DNA of 13,504 bases from Pleurocapsa sp. MO_226.B13 (GTDB taxonomy: Bacteria; Cyanobacteriota; Cyanobacteriia; Cyanobacteriales; Xenococcaceae). Below, piece by piece: positions 7,621 to 13,504 of the stretch (the stretch's first letter is position 1; every line of letters begins with the position of its first letter). A program made the position numbers and the translations under genes. The notes beneath the pieces are model-generated. The model saw only the letters and a list, made by a program, of their open reading frames with translations, was not told the DNA's origin and ran no database searches. The stretch lies in the NCBI GenBank assembly GCA_030064795.1, contig JASJEI010000181.1, positions 1 through 13,504 of the forward strand, in the 5' to 3' direction.

Positions 7621-7679
7621 AATAGATATATATTGTCTTGTTTGTTAGCTACTTATGAGTCGGATAGTTCACTTTTAAT

Positions 7680-7773
7680 AGCTTTAAGCTCTAAGCTAGG
7701 ATTGTCTACCAATTTTTAGTTCCACTAAAGCGATTATTTTTAATGAAAGTCTTTAACCCAAAAGCTTAAAGCT
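7680..7773 (-). repeat. Inverted repeat in the pstS leader
   Basis: AGCTTTAAGCT (7680-7690) is exactly complementary in inverse to AGCTTAAAGCT (7763-7773), enclosing 72 bases. If the transcript starts near the Pho box, the pair would fold into a long-range stem about 60 bases before the pstS start codon. The role is unknown. AT-rich, self-similar sequence lowers the weight of the match. Confidence 0.4.
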
Positions 7774-7882
7774 TAATGCCAGAAACTTATAGCTCGGAGA
7801 TCTTTTACTAGTCGCTTTTTAGCGGAAAAATCTACTTTTTGTTTCCACTGCTACATTAATTTATCTTGTTTGTATTACTTAT

Positions 7883-7923
7883 TAATTAACAACAGATTAA
7901 GAGTAAGTTAACCATAAGTTATT
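7883..7923 (-). promoter_or_regulatory. Pho box: 8-bp repeats at 11-bp spacing upstream of pstS
   Basis: Read on the minus strand, GTTAACTT (7905-7912), CTTAATCT (7894-7901) and GTTAATTA (7883-7890) are separated by exactly three bases each. A weaker fourth copy, AATAACTT (7916-7923), precedes them in register. This matches the cyanobacterial Pho box, described as (C/T)TTAACCT-like octamers repeated with 3-bp gaps and bound by the PhoB-type response regulator (SphR in Synechocystis). It lies between the porin terminator and pstS, so pstS is the natural target. A possible -10 element such as GATAAA follows downstream. The 263-bp distance to the ATG implies a long leader. Confidence 0.72.
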
Positions 7924-7931
7924 TTGTTGGC

Positions 7932-7970
7932 AAAAAAACAAGGTCAATGCCCTTAAGGCGATCGACCTTG
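7932..7970 (-). terminator. Intrinsic terminator of the porin gene
   Basis: On the minus strand CAAGGTC (7970-7964) pairs with GACCTTG (7946-7940 on the plus-strand scale), and an inner GCC/GGC stem closes around TTAA. A run of seven T residues (7938-7932) follows. It starts 26 bases after the porin stop codon. It separates porin transcription from the pstS regulatory region. Confidence 0.85.
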
Positions 7971-7995
7971 CCAAGAATAGATCTTAATTCAGGAC

Positions 7996-9858
7996 TTAGA
8001 ATTTGAAGGTAGTACGAATTGCACCAACTACAACAGTGTCATTAGTATCGACGTGATTGGGATTAAAAATGGCGTAAACACCAGGAGTAATCGCGATGTT
8101 ATCGTTGATTGGGAATCTGTAAAAACCTTCAATTATGTAAGAAGTATCCTCGTCCTCATCAATAGTAACTCCTTCTTGTAATGCAGCTTGGTTTTCATCG
8201 TTACCAAGATCGGCAGTGAACTTAGGCAACATACCACCAGCAAGAGTTAGCTGAGAACCCTCTTTAAGCAAGTCTAGGAAAGAAACGTTTGCACCCCATG
8301 ACCAGATATTTCCATTGGGGTTGTTATCATCTCCTTCTAGTGTGCCTGTAACACGGGAATAACCGCCCCAGCCAGCAATTACAAATCTTTCGCCAAGTTC
8401 ATAACTTGCACCTAAACCAACTTTGTTAGCTTTGGTATTAGTGTCTTGACCAAAAGGCTCAGTAGCATTACCGCTAACGGTACTACCAGATTGGTCTACA
8501 TTACCAGCAGTCTGGTAATTGCGTACATAAGTTGCAGTCAATTCCAAACCATCAATAGGAGCAACTTCCAACTGCGCTCCCGCACTAAATGAACCGTTAA
8601 ACAGCCCTTCTCCTTGTTCGGGACTATCAGCATCCTCAGCCAGATACAAAACGTTAACGCCTACTCGGTCAGGAATAATATCTAGGTTGGCACCAGCACC
8701 AGCACCTTCTGTACCACGGAAGACAATTGGGTTACGACGGTTAAAGCGAGACAATGCACCACTACCGCTACTTTCTAAGGCTGGGTTACTAACTACAAAG
8801 ATGTCATCTAGGTCAAGACCAAAAGGCCCTACCCAAGCGCGAATGCGGTCGTTAACAGGAAAACGATAGTGAAGGTCTGTTACCTCGATATTAAAATCGT
8901 TGTTAGTCTCGAAACCTAGACGACCCGAGTCAGTTCCAGTTACATCGGTACCAAAGTCGGTAATGTTACCACCCTCAAGTCTAGTTCTTAAGCGGTCTTC
9001 TCCAAAGAAGCTAGTATCGAAGTTTAAACGAACACGGCTACTAAAGGTAGTTTGCGCATCAATTTCAGATTCGTCTTCAAATTCTTCAATATCATCTTCG
9101 TCGAGATCGCCGTCACCGTCAAAATCGCCGACAAGACTTAGAGCAACGTCATCATCATCGAAATCGCCATTTTCGTCAAGGTCTCCGATGTTCGCTTCGA
9201 TAAAGTCTTCATCGATATCATCTTCGTCTTCCAAGTCGAAAGCAGGATTGTTTACAAGGTCTGATTCCGCTGTATCCACAGCATCAATACCACCACCCCA
9301 AGCATCAGCAATAGCAAAGATTGCCTCACCATTTAGTTTGGTAGTTGTAGAGAATTGGTTATCTTCTAACACCGCAGTACGGCTTTCCAACTCGTCTACT
9401 CTGCCACCGATAGTAGCTAATTCTGCCTCAAACTCTTGACTAAGACGGTTGATAGTGTCTAAGTCTTCTTGACCTACAGCACCTTGGGAAGCGATTAAAC
9501 GTTCGATTTGATTTAAACAGGAGTTTAAACCAGCAGCAAATTCATAACGAGACAGGGCCTGATTTCCACGGTAAGTCTGGTTGGGGAAACCAGAGATACA
9601 ACCATAACGGTCTACAAGACTACGTAGTGCCTCATAAGCCCAATCTGTAGGTGATACGTCACGTAGCTGATTGACGTTAGTTACCTGAGACAGACCTCCT
9701 TGGTCTAATTTTTGATAATCATTAATTTGTTGCAGAGTATTGTTTACTGCTTCCTTGTCGGCAGTGATTGTCTGTGCAGTAGCACTACCAGCAGCGAACA
9801 GAGAAGCTGCAAATAGGGCTGGAGCAATCTTCAATGCTTGCAAAAATAATCTATTCAT
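7996..9858 (-). CDS. Outer-membrane porin with SLH domain (OprB-like/Som family) and acidic insert
   Basis: This is a cyanobacterial major outer-membrane porin. It should form a beta-barrel channel anchored to the cell wall by an SLH domain. A signal peptide covers about residues 1-29 (cleavage near ATAQ). The SLH domain spans about 63-120 (VNQLRDVSPTDWAYEALRSL, then GCISGFPNQTYRGNQALSRYE). A coiled coil lies at about 133-168, and the barrel from about 272 to the C-terminus, which ends in TTFKF with terminal Phe as expected for outer-membrane insertion. Family members usually pass from KLNGEAIFAIADAWG almost directly into the barrel (RVRLNFDTSFFG). Here about 60 extra acidic residues (208-266) with two calcium-type loops intervene. 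GAGG at 9869-9872, 10 bases before ATG 9858, is the ribosome-binding site. Transcription ends at the terminator at 7932-7970. Related proteins have been called carbohydrate-selective or iron-uptake porins; the substrate cannot be inferred here. Confidence 0.93.
   Translation of the reverse strand: MNRLFLQALKIAPALFAASLFAAGSATAQTITADKEAVNNTLQQINDYQKLDQGGLSQVTNVNQLRDVSPTDWAYEALRSLVDRYGCISGFPNQTYRGNQALSRYEFAAGLNSCLNQIERLIASQGAVGQEDLDTINRLSQEFEAELATIGGRVDELESRTAVLEDNQFSTTTKLNGEAIFAIADAWGGGIDAVDTAESDLVNNPAFDLEDEDDIDEDFIEANIGDLDENGDFDDDDVALSLVGDFDGDGDLDEDDIEEFEDESEIDAQTTFSSRVRLNFDTSFFGEDRLRTRLEGGNITDFGTDVTGTDSGRLGFETNNDFNIEVTDLHYRFPVNDRIRAWVGPFGLDLDDIFVVSNPALESSGSGALSRFNRRNPIVFRGTEGAGAGANLDIIPDRVGVNVLYLAEDADSPEQGEGLFNGSFSAGAQLEVAPIDGLELTATYVRNYQTAGNVDQSGSTVSGNATEPFGQDTNTKANKVGLGASYELGERFVIAGWGGYSRVTGTLEGDDNNPNGNIWSWGANVSFLDLLKEGSQLTLAGGMLPKFTADLGNDENQAALQEGVTIDEDEDTSYIIEGFYRFPINDNIAITPGVYAIFNPNHVDTNDTVVVGAIRTTFKF
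9061..9237 (-). other. Acidic insert with two EF-hand/dockerin-like calcium loops inside the porin
   Basis: Porin residues 208-266 are dominated by Asp and Glu. They hold two 12-residue loops with the DxDx(D/N)G pattern: DLDENGDFDDDD (226-237) and DFDGDGDLDEDD (245-256), 19 residues apart. Positions 1, 3, 5, 9 and 12 carry Asp or Asn and position 6 is Gly, with hydrophobic residue 8 (F or L), as in dockerin and EF-hand calcium sites. Each is bordered by short helical stretches (FIEANI, VALSLV, DIEEF). The insert lies between the coiled coil and the barrel, so it should be on the periplasmic side or at the barrel entrance. Confidence 0.75.
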
Positions 9859-9971
9859 TTGTTCGTATCCTCACACACTTAATATAAAGTAACCGAAAGT
9901 AGTAACATTAACTACAGTTAGCCTTGACTTTTAATGATGAATATTCTAGCTAATTAATTGAATAGTATAAT

Positions 9972-10040
9972 CAATCCTTAGTTAGATCGCTAAAAAATCG
10001 TGACATTTTACCGATCGCACACTAGCCACAATCCTTAGTT
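9972..10040 (-). promoter_or_regulatory. Pair of 12-bp direct repeats upstream of the porin
   Basis: CAATCCTTAGTT occurs at 9972-9983 and again at 10029-10040, start to start 57 bases, in the same orientation. On the minus strand they read AACTAAGGATTG and lie 114 and 171 bases before the porin start. They could be binding sites of a regulator. No known operator matches, and the call rests only on repetition. Confidence 0.35.
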
Positions 10041-10143
10041 CAAACTACCTATCGAGGTACTCTCTACAACTGCGATCTCTCCTAGGCAAAACCATTGTAG
10101 CTCTTTTTAACTAGAAACTAATGATAATTTTCTTTAATAAATT

Positions 10144-10217
10144 ACCTAGTATCCTAGATAAAAGTTTGATGTCTAAAGCTTTTAATTAGCTCGAATCTCC
10201 GCAGGATAATACTAGGT
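10144..10217. repeat. Imperfect inverted repeat ACCTAGTAT...ATACTAGGT
   Basis: ACCTAGTATCCT (10144-10155) pairs with AGGATAATACTAGGT (10203-10217), leaving a three-base bulge. The 47-base interior contains a weaker AAAAG/CTTTT pair. It may be a structured RNA, a decayed repeat or chance. It lacks a T-tract, so it is not called a terminator. Confidence 0.35.
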
Positions 10218-10282
10218 GAGTAAGCTAATGATACAGTTATAACGATGTAAAGCGAAGGTTAAAGTTAGCTATCTTTAGAATG

Positions 10283-10309
10283 TCGCCAAATGAATCTCGC
10301 GTTTGGCGA
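10283..10309. repeat. Hairpin TCGCCAAA/TTTGGCGA downstream of the pentapeptide gene
   Basis: A perfect 8-bp stem (10283-10290 with 10302-10309) encloses an 11-base loop. It lies about 60 bases after the stop codon of the pentapeptide gene and is the best candidate for ending that transcript, but no T-run follows on either strand. Confidence 0.4.
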
Positions 10310-10371
10310 GGTGGTCAATTGCGAGAAGTGAATTAAGGATGATTTAAGTGTATTTTGTACCTCTATCCTGG

Positions 10372-11151
10372 TTACAGTAACAACTGCAACAAGAGCGAGC
10401 CAACACTACCCATAAATTTACCTACATGACCCAATCCACCTTCTTTTTTCGCCATATTTTCTTCAGCTTCTTCAATTGATGCCATTTTTTGCTGAAAATC
10501 TGTTGCTGCCTTCTGTCCAAGCTCATGGTCTTGCTCTTTAAATAGATTAGCTGCTATTTCGATATTTTGTTTTGCTTTTACCCGATGGTCGAAATTATAC
10601 TGAATAATTCCCAGGCCCAAATAGGCAGGAGCAAATTCAGGATCGAGATTAATCGCTCGATTATAATGAGCGACTGCTGCATTATAGTTTCCGCGATCTG
10701 CTTCTTTTACTCCCCAACGATGAAATTGTTCGGCGGTAGCAGCAGTATCGGAGATCCCTTTGATCCCTTCTATCCGAGCAGCATCTAAATCTACTCCTTC
10801 TAGTTTGGCATTAGCAAGATAAGCATTTCTCAGATCTGTAGCTGTTAAATTTACTCCTGTTAGGTTGGCACCAGTTAAATTAGCTCCATATAGAGATGCA
10901 CCAGTCAAATTAGCTCCCCGAAGATCTGCACCCGTTAGGTTAGCTTGACTCAGATTTGCACCCGTTAGATCTGCTTGTACCAAATCTGCACCCGTTAAAT
11001 TTGCCTGTACCAAACCAGAGTTGGTCAAATCGCATTGAGAGCATTTTTTGGTATTTAAAAGTTGAGTCAGATCGCTCAAACTTTCTCCCTGGCTGGGTAT
11101 AGTAATAGCAAGAGTAGATAAGGTCGCGATAGTTAATAGTAGCGATTTCAT
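10372..11151 (-). CDS. Secreted pentapeptide-repeat protein with TPR segment, 259 aa
   Basis: A signal peptide spans about residues 1-22 (hydrophobic LLLTIATLSTLAITIPS). A CxxC pair (C37, C40) in LLNTKKCSQCDLTNS precedes the repeats, an arrangement often seen in cyanobacterial periplasmic pentapeptide proteins. About 17 consecutive A(D/N)LxG-type pentapeptides (residues 41-125) should fold into a right-handed quadrilateral beta-helix. A TPR unit follows at about 143-176 (WGVKEADRGNYNAAVAHYNRAINLDPEFAPAY), with a second degenerate unit to about 210. A charged helical region and a short hydrophobic tail (VGSLLLQLLL) end the protein. The role is unknown; the architecture suggests a periplasmic scaffold. 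ATG 11151 gives a good signal peptide. It follows the ABC permease by 68 bp on the same strand but has its own possible -10 box. Confidence 0.9.
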   Translation of the reverse strand: MKSLLLTIATLSTLAITIPSQGESLSDLTQLLNTKKCSQCDLTNSGLVQANLTGADLVQADLTGANLSQANLTGADLRGANLTGASLYGANLTGANLTGVNLTATDLRNAYLANAKLEGVDLDAARIEGIKGISDTAATAEQFHRWGVKEADRGNYNAAVAHYNRAINLDPEFAPAYLGLGIIQYNFDHRVKAKQNIEIAANLFKEQDHELGQKAATDFQQKMASIEEAEENMAKKEGGLGHVGKFMGSVGSLLLQLLL

Positions 11152-11197
11152 ATACTTAAAAATAGAGCATTAAGATTTCGCCATTTTAGCCTCGTTT

Positions 11198-11203
11198 ATT
11201 ATA
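11198..11203 (-). promoter_or_regulatory. Possible -10 box (TATAAT) for the pentapeptide gene
   Basis: On the minus strand a perfect TATAAT hexamer lies 46 bases before ATG 11151, in the gap after the permease stop. No acceptable -35 is found at 16-18 bases, so it may be an extended or regulated promoter, or chance in AT-rich sequence. Read-through from the permease is the alternative. Confidence 0.35.
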
Positions 11204-11219
11204 ATTGGCTTGGTTTTAA

Positions 11220-12113
11220 TTAACTTTTAGGGTCGAGTGCATCTCGAAGTCCGTCACCAATATAATTGATACTTAAAACGGTTAAAAATATCGCCATACC
11301 AGGAAAAAGTGCCATATGGGGAGCGGTAGTTAAAAAGTCTTTGGCTTCAAATAACATTCGTCCCCAGGTAGGTACATCGGGAGGAAATCCTAAACCTAAA
11401 AAACTCAGGGTGGATTCAGTAATAATTGCGTTACCTACTGCTAGAGTAGCAGCTACGATAATGACGTTTAAAACATTAGGAAATAAATGTATCCAAATTA
11501 GTCTTCTCGGTTTGGCTCCGATCGCTCTGGCTGCGCTGACAAACTCCATTTCTCTTAATTTGAGAAAATTAGCTCTGACTAATCTAGCTACAGACATCCA
11601 ATTTAAACCACCAATTAATAAGACAATTAAAATAAATACTCCTAGCTCTGCTCCTGCTAGTTTCTTCATTGCTTCGCAAAATAAATAGACAATTAAGAGT
11701 ATCAAAGGTAACTGAGGTAATGCCAAAAAAAGATCGGTAATTCGCATCAAGATACCATCAATAATACCGCCATAAAAACCCGCGATCGCGCCAACAATTG
11801 TACCTAAAAATATTGCCACCAGCATTGAAGTAACGCCGACGGTTAAAGATACTCTACCACCCTGTAAAATTCTGGCTAATTGGTCTTGTCCTAAATCATT
11901 CGTACCAAAAGGATGTTGCCAACTAGGAGGAGAAGAAGCAGCAAGAAAATCAATTTTAGCGGCAGAAGTTGTATAAACCCAGGGGGCAAATGTTATTGCT
12001 ACAGTAATAATTAAAATAACTATTAACCCCAATACCGCAGTGCGATCGCGTTTAAATTTGCGCCAACTATCCCACCATAAATTACCAATCGCGCTTAAAT
12101 CTGACTTACTCAT
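11220..12113 (-). CDS. ABC transporter permease, DppC/OppC family (peptide/nickel type)
   Basis: This is one of the two inner-membrane permease chains of an oligopeptide-, dipeptide- or nickel-type importer. A cytoplasmic N-terminus leads into helix 1 (about 25-45). Next comes the family motif HPFGTNDLGQDQLARILQGG (67-86), which marks the C-type (second) permease. Further helices lie at about 89-113, 128-147, 157-177, 215-232 and 266-285. The EAA loop that contacts the ATPase is FVSAARAIGAKPRRLIWIHL plus FPN (191-213). The 297-residue length is normal. ATG 12113 has no clear Shine-Dalgarno. The partner B-type permease, binding protein and ATPases are not adjacent; upstream lies a repeat-filled gap and an unrelated gene. 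Scattered importer genes are common in cyanobacteria, so loss of function need not be assumed. The substrate cannot be told. Confidence 0.94.
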   Translation of the reverse strand: MSKSDLSAIGNLWWDSWRKFKRDRTAVLGLIVILIITVAITFAPWVYTTSAAKIDFLAASSPPSWQHPFGTNDLGQDQLARILQGGRVSLTVGVTSMLVAIFLGTIVGAIAGFYGGIIDGILMRITDLFLALPQLPLILLIVYLFCEAMKKLAGAELGVFILIVLLIGGLNWMSVARLVRANFLKLREMEFVSAARAIGAKPRRLIWIHLFPNVLNVIIVAATLAVGNAIITESTLSFLGLGFPPDVPTWGRMLFEAKDFLTTAPHMALFPGMAIFLTVLSINYIGDGLRDALDPKS

Positions 12114-12529
12114 TTTCAGATATTACTTATTTGAATATTAATCTTTTTTAGCTATTAGTTTCTTAGCTGTTGAGATTATTTTCTTTTATAGTAATCCTAT
12201 CTGAATTAAGAGAATTATTTTGTTGACGATCTTTGGTTGGTCGTTAGCGGTTATTTACAATTGTGAAGCGATCGCTCTAAAAAATGGTGTCGATCCTAAG
12301 AAACTGTTTGTCAAGTAAATCTTAAAAACCAAAAAAGTGGGGAGGTAGGGAGTAGAGACGCGATATATGAGGGGCTGTTTCTTGAGGAAACCTCAAGAAT
12401 TTATAAGCCCCGTCGCGTCTCTAGAAGGGAGGTAGGAAAATATTAGTCTCCAAATCCCCAAGTCCCCTTCCAAGCGGTGAAATTCCAATATATATGCAGT
12501 TTAATTTTTTGTTGACAAACACTCTCGAA
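12114..12529. other. Repeat-rich intergenic region upstream of the permease
   Basis: These 416 bases contain no credible gene. The part next to the permease (12114-12300) is AT-rich and presumably holds its promoter, but no clear -35/-10 pair is seen. The rest carries a large palindrome flanked by direct repeats (12340-12436), a C-rich stretch (CTCCAAATCCCCAAGTCCCC, near 12449-12468) of a kind frequent in cyanobacterial spacers, and a possible outward promoter at 12512-12540. Confidence 0.5.
12340..12436. repeat. 71-bp palindrome flanked by 10-bp direct repeats (putative miniature mobile repeat)
   Basis: Three nested stems line up. AGAGACGCGA (12354-12363) pairs with TCGCGTCTCT (12413-12422). 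GGGGCT (12371-12376) pairs with AGCCCC (12406-12411). TTCTTGAGG (12379-12387) pairs with CCTCAAGAA (12391-12399) around an AAA loop. A T-A pair at 12353/12423 extends the outer arm. GGGAGGTAGG stands on each side (12340-12349 and 12427-12436), like a target duplication. The AGAGACGCGA end is, from memory, a recurrent cyanobacterial palindrome. No open frame is inside, so mobilisation would need a protein supplied elsewhere. Confidence 0.7.
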
Positions 12530-12540
12530 TTACATATTAG
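12512..12540 (+). promoter_or_regulatory. Possible sigma70-type promoter, antisense to the beta-helix gene
   Basis: TTGACA (12512-12517) is a perfect -35 and is followed after exactly 17 bases by TATTAG (12535-12540), four of six matches to the -10 consensus. It points into the 3' end of the beta-helix frame on the opposite strand. No plus-strand gene follows, so it would make antisense RNA if used. Confidence 0.3.
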
Positions 12541-13456
12541 CCTGGGCAAAATATTCATCGGCAAATATACTAAAATCAGCTTCTAGCGGATCTTCTGTGG
12601 TGGCAATCAGTTTTTCTGCTGATTCATTTACCCAATAGTCTTGAGTATTAATCTCGATGCTAGAGAAGTCGTTGCCTTCAAAAGTCATGGTTTCGGTAGA
12701 AAATTCCGTGGCATTCAAAGCTAAAAATCTGTCCACAGAAGTAGCTTGATTATTTCTAATAATTGAATTGGAGCTTTTTTCGTTGTAGATGCCCGAAATA
12801 TCTACATTGAGATTAAAGTCGGGCTTCAAAAAGTCTTCTCCCACATTCTCCATAACGTTACCTTCGATGGTCGTGCTGTTGGTAGTGTCATTCCAAATAT
12901 AAATAGTATTGAGATCGCTAAAGTAACTATCTTTGAGGATGACATCATTAGTATTAAAAAATTTAATTCCAGCAGCATCATGGCTTTGAGCGTGCTGCGC
13001 TCTAAGATTAACATTTTGTACTGTAAGACCACTAACTAGCGCGCCGTCAGTATCGTTGATCCCAACCCCTTTTCTACCTACATTGTATATGGTTGAGTCG
13101 AGTAACTGAAGTCCGTCAGCACGATTGAGAACAATTCCAGTATTATTTTGTCCGTCTCTAATGGTTTGGTTGATGCCAATGTTTTCAATCGCTAAATTCT
13201 GTAACGTCAGATTAGAGACGTTATAACCATAAATACCATTGTTACCATTGGTTATTTTTAGCTCTTGAATGGTTGCACCGCTCGCTCCTGAAGTTAAGTT
13301 AAAGATCGCTTCAGAAGTTCCAGCACCGTCAATTACAGTACCTTCTTGCCCGTCAATTGTAATATCCTTACCGATGGTAATGCCCCGAGAGAAAACCTGG
13401 TCAAAGTTGGTCAGCCTTCGCCGACCGCCCCTACGAATTTGGGGACTTTGACACGC
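12530..13456 (-). CDS. Right-handed parallel beta-helix protein, C-terminal part, probably disrupted
   Basis: The frame is open for 309 codons from the TAA at 13457-13459 to the stop at 12530. It carries repeated beta-helix rungs, for example GIYGYNVSNLTLQNLAIENIG, GIVLNRADGLQLLDSTIYNVG, GVGINDTDGALVSGLTVQNV and GIKFFNTNDVILKDSYFSDL. These are PbH1/NosD-like patterns of surface or polysaccharide-acting proteins. An acidic C-terminal tail ends in FADEYFAQANM. No ATG, GTG or TTG exists in frame before the internal Met at 12853, which lies in the middle of a rung. The true start must therefore be further upstream, beyond the stop. Residues encoded at about 13412-13456 (ACQSPQIRRGGRRRL) do not look like beta-helix and come from a GC-rich palindrome. 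The simplest reading is a gene broken by a repeat insertion near the window edge. A sequencing frameshift is an alternative. No enzyme activity can be assigned. Confidence 0.72.
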   Translation of the reverse strand, partial: ACQSPQIRRGGRRRLTNFDQVFSRGITIGKDITIDGQEGTVIDGAGTSEAIFNLTSGASGATIQELKITNGNNGIYGYNVSNLTLQNLAIENIGINQTIRDGQNNTGIVLNRADGLQLLDSTIYNVGRKGVGINDTDGALVSGLTVQNVNLRAQHAQSHDAAGIKFFNTNDVILKDSYFSDLNTIYIWNDTTNSTTIEGNVMENVGEDFLKPDFNLNVDISGIYNEKSSNSIIRNNQATSVDRFLALNATEFSTETMTFEGNDFSSIEINTQDYWVNESAEKLIATTEDPLEADFSIFADEYFAQANM

Positions 13457-13484
13457 TTACCCCTCACAATTGGGGCGGTCGGCG
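13400..13484. repeat. GC-rich palindrome inserted in the beta-helix frame
   Basis: CGCCGACCGCCCC (13420-13432) is perfectly mirrored by GGGGCGGTCGGCG (13472-13484). A second, overlapping pair, GTCAAAGT (13400-13407) with ACTTTGAC (13445-13452), would form a competing hairpin together with CCCC/GGGG. The GC content is much higher than in the surrounding gene. The element brings the in-frame stop at 13457-13459. No complete flanking duplication could be identified. Confidence 0.65.
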
Positions 13485-13504
13485 GGCAATAACCTCTGGC
13501 TAAA

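Larger units (their letters stand above)
9859..10371. other. Intergenic region between the porin and the pentapeptide gene
   Basis: These 513 bases show no gene with coding character. For the porin, the region must contain a promoter, but no convincing -35/-10 pair is visible. TATACT on the minus strand (about 9963-9968) is one possible -10. Three structured parts are listed separately: a 12-bp direct repeat (9972-10040), an inverted repeat (10144-10217) and a hairpin (10283-10309). A Fur-box-like core AATGATAAT occurs near 10120-10128 but is too short to call. Confidence 0.5.

Noticed and set aside
8900..9439. Plus-strand open frame of 179 codons rich in Ser
   Set aside because: It is the antisense image of the acidic, GA-rich porin segment (Asp and Glu codons read as Ser-rich on the other strand), a compositional shadow.
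10120..10128. AATGATAAT as a Fur box for the porin
   Set aside because: It covers only half of a Fur site, is more than 250 bases from the porin start, and AT-rich sequence makes such matches common.
11266..11688. Plus-strand open frame of 140 codons
   Set aside because: It is fully antisense to the ABC permease, whose family motifs are intact.
12826..13032. Minus-strand 68-codon frame beside the beta-helix gene
   Set aside because: It overlaps the beta-helix frame in another phase and has no beta-helix pattern; the main frame explains the region.

Overview
The window looks like chromosomal DNA of a cyanobacterium. The AT-rich sequence is dense in the palindrome GCGATCGC (HIP1). It carries heptamer tandem repeats of the cyanobacterial STRR type, a glycyl-tRNA synthetase beta chain, a PIN/TRAM membrane protein, an SLH-plus-barrel porin and a pentapeptide-repeat protein. 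All of these have familiar cyanobacterial forms. The exact genus cannot be told from the sequence.

Layout: Bases 1-565 are a mobile-element graveyard. They hold the 3' end of a group II intron (domain V at 89-122), a small palindromic repeat, and a 257-bp miniature element with TA on both sides and a remnant of an IS630-type transposase C-terminus. A minus-strand group follows, read from right to left: hemW (3764-4990), glyS (1517-3661), a four-helix membrane protein (871-1335) and a 71-residue conserved protein (566-781). Heptamer repeat arrays lie between these genes and touch the stop codons of hemW and glyS. A plus-strand PIN/TRAM gene (5324-6427) then converges on pstS (6538-7620, minus), and the two share a bidirectional terminator at 6469-6502. 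pstS has its own leader with a three- to four-fold Pho-box-like repeat at 7883-7923. That site lies just past the terminator of the next gene, a 620-residue outer-membrane porin (7996-9858, minus). The porin carries an unusual very acidic insert with two EF-hand/dockerin-like calcium loops. Further right, all minus, are a secreted pentapeptide-repeat/TPR protein (10372-11151), a DppC/OppC-type ABC permease without its partners (11220-12113), a repeat-filled gap with a 71-bp palindrome, and the C-terminal part of a right-handed beta-helix protein (12530-13456). The beta-helix frame is cut by a GC-rich palindrome near the window edge.

How the parts fit: most genes are unrelated housekeeping or envelope functions. 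They cover translation (glyS), heme trafficking (hemW), phosphate uptake (pstS, probably PhoB-type control), outer-membrane permeability (porin) and peptide or metal import (permease). There is no sign of a defence island, biosynthetic cluster or CRISPR array. The points most worth following up are the calcium-loop porin, the IS630-derived miniature element, the Pho box and the palindrome-broken beta-helix gene.
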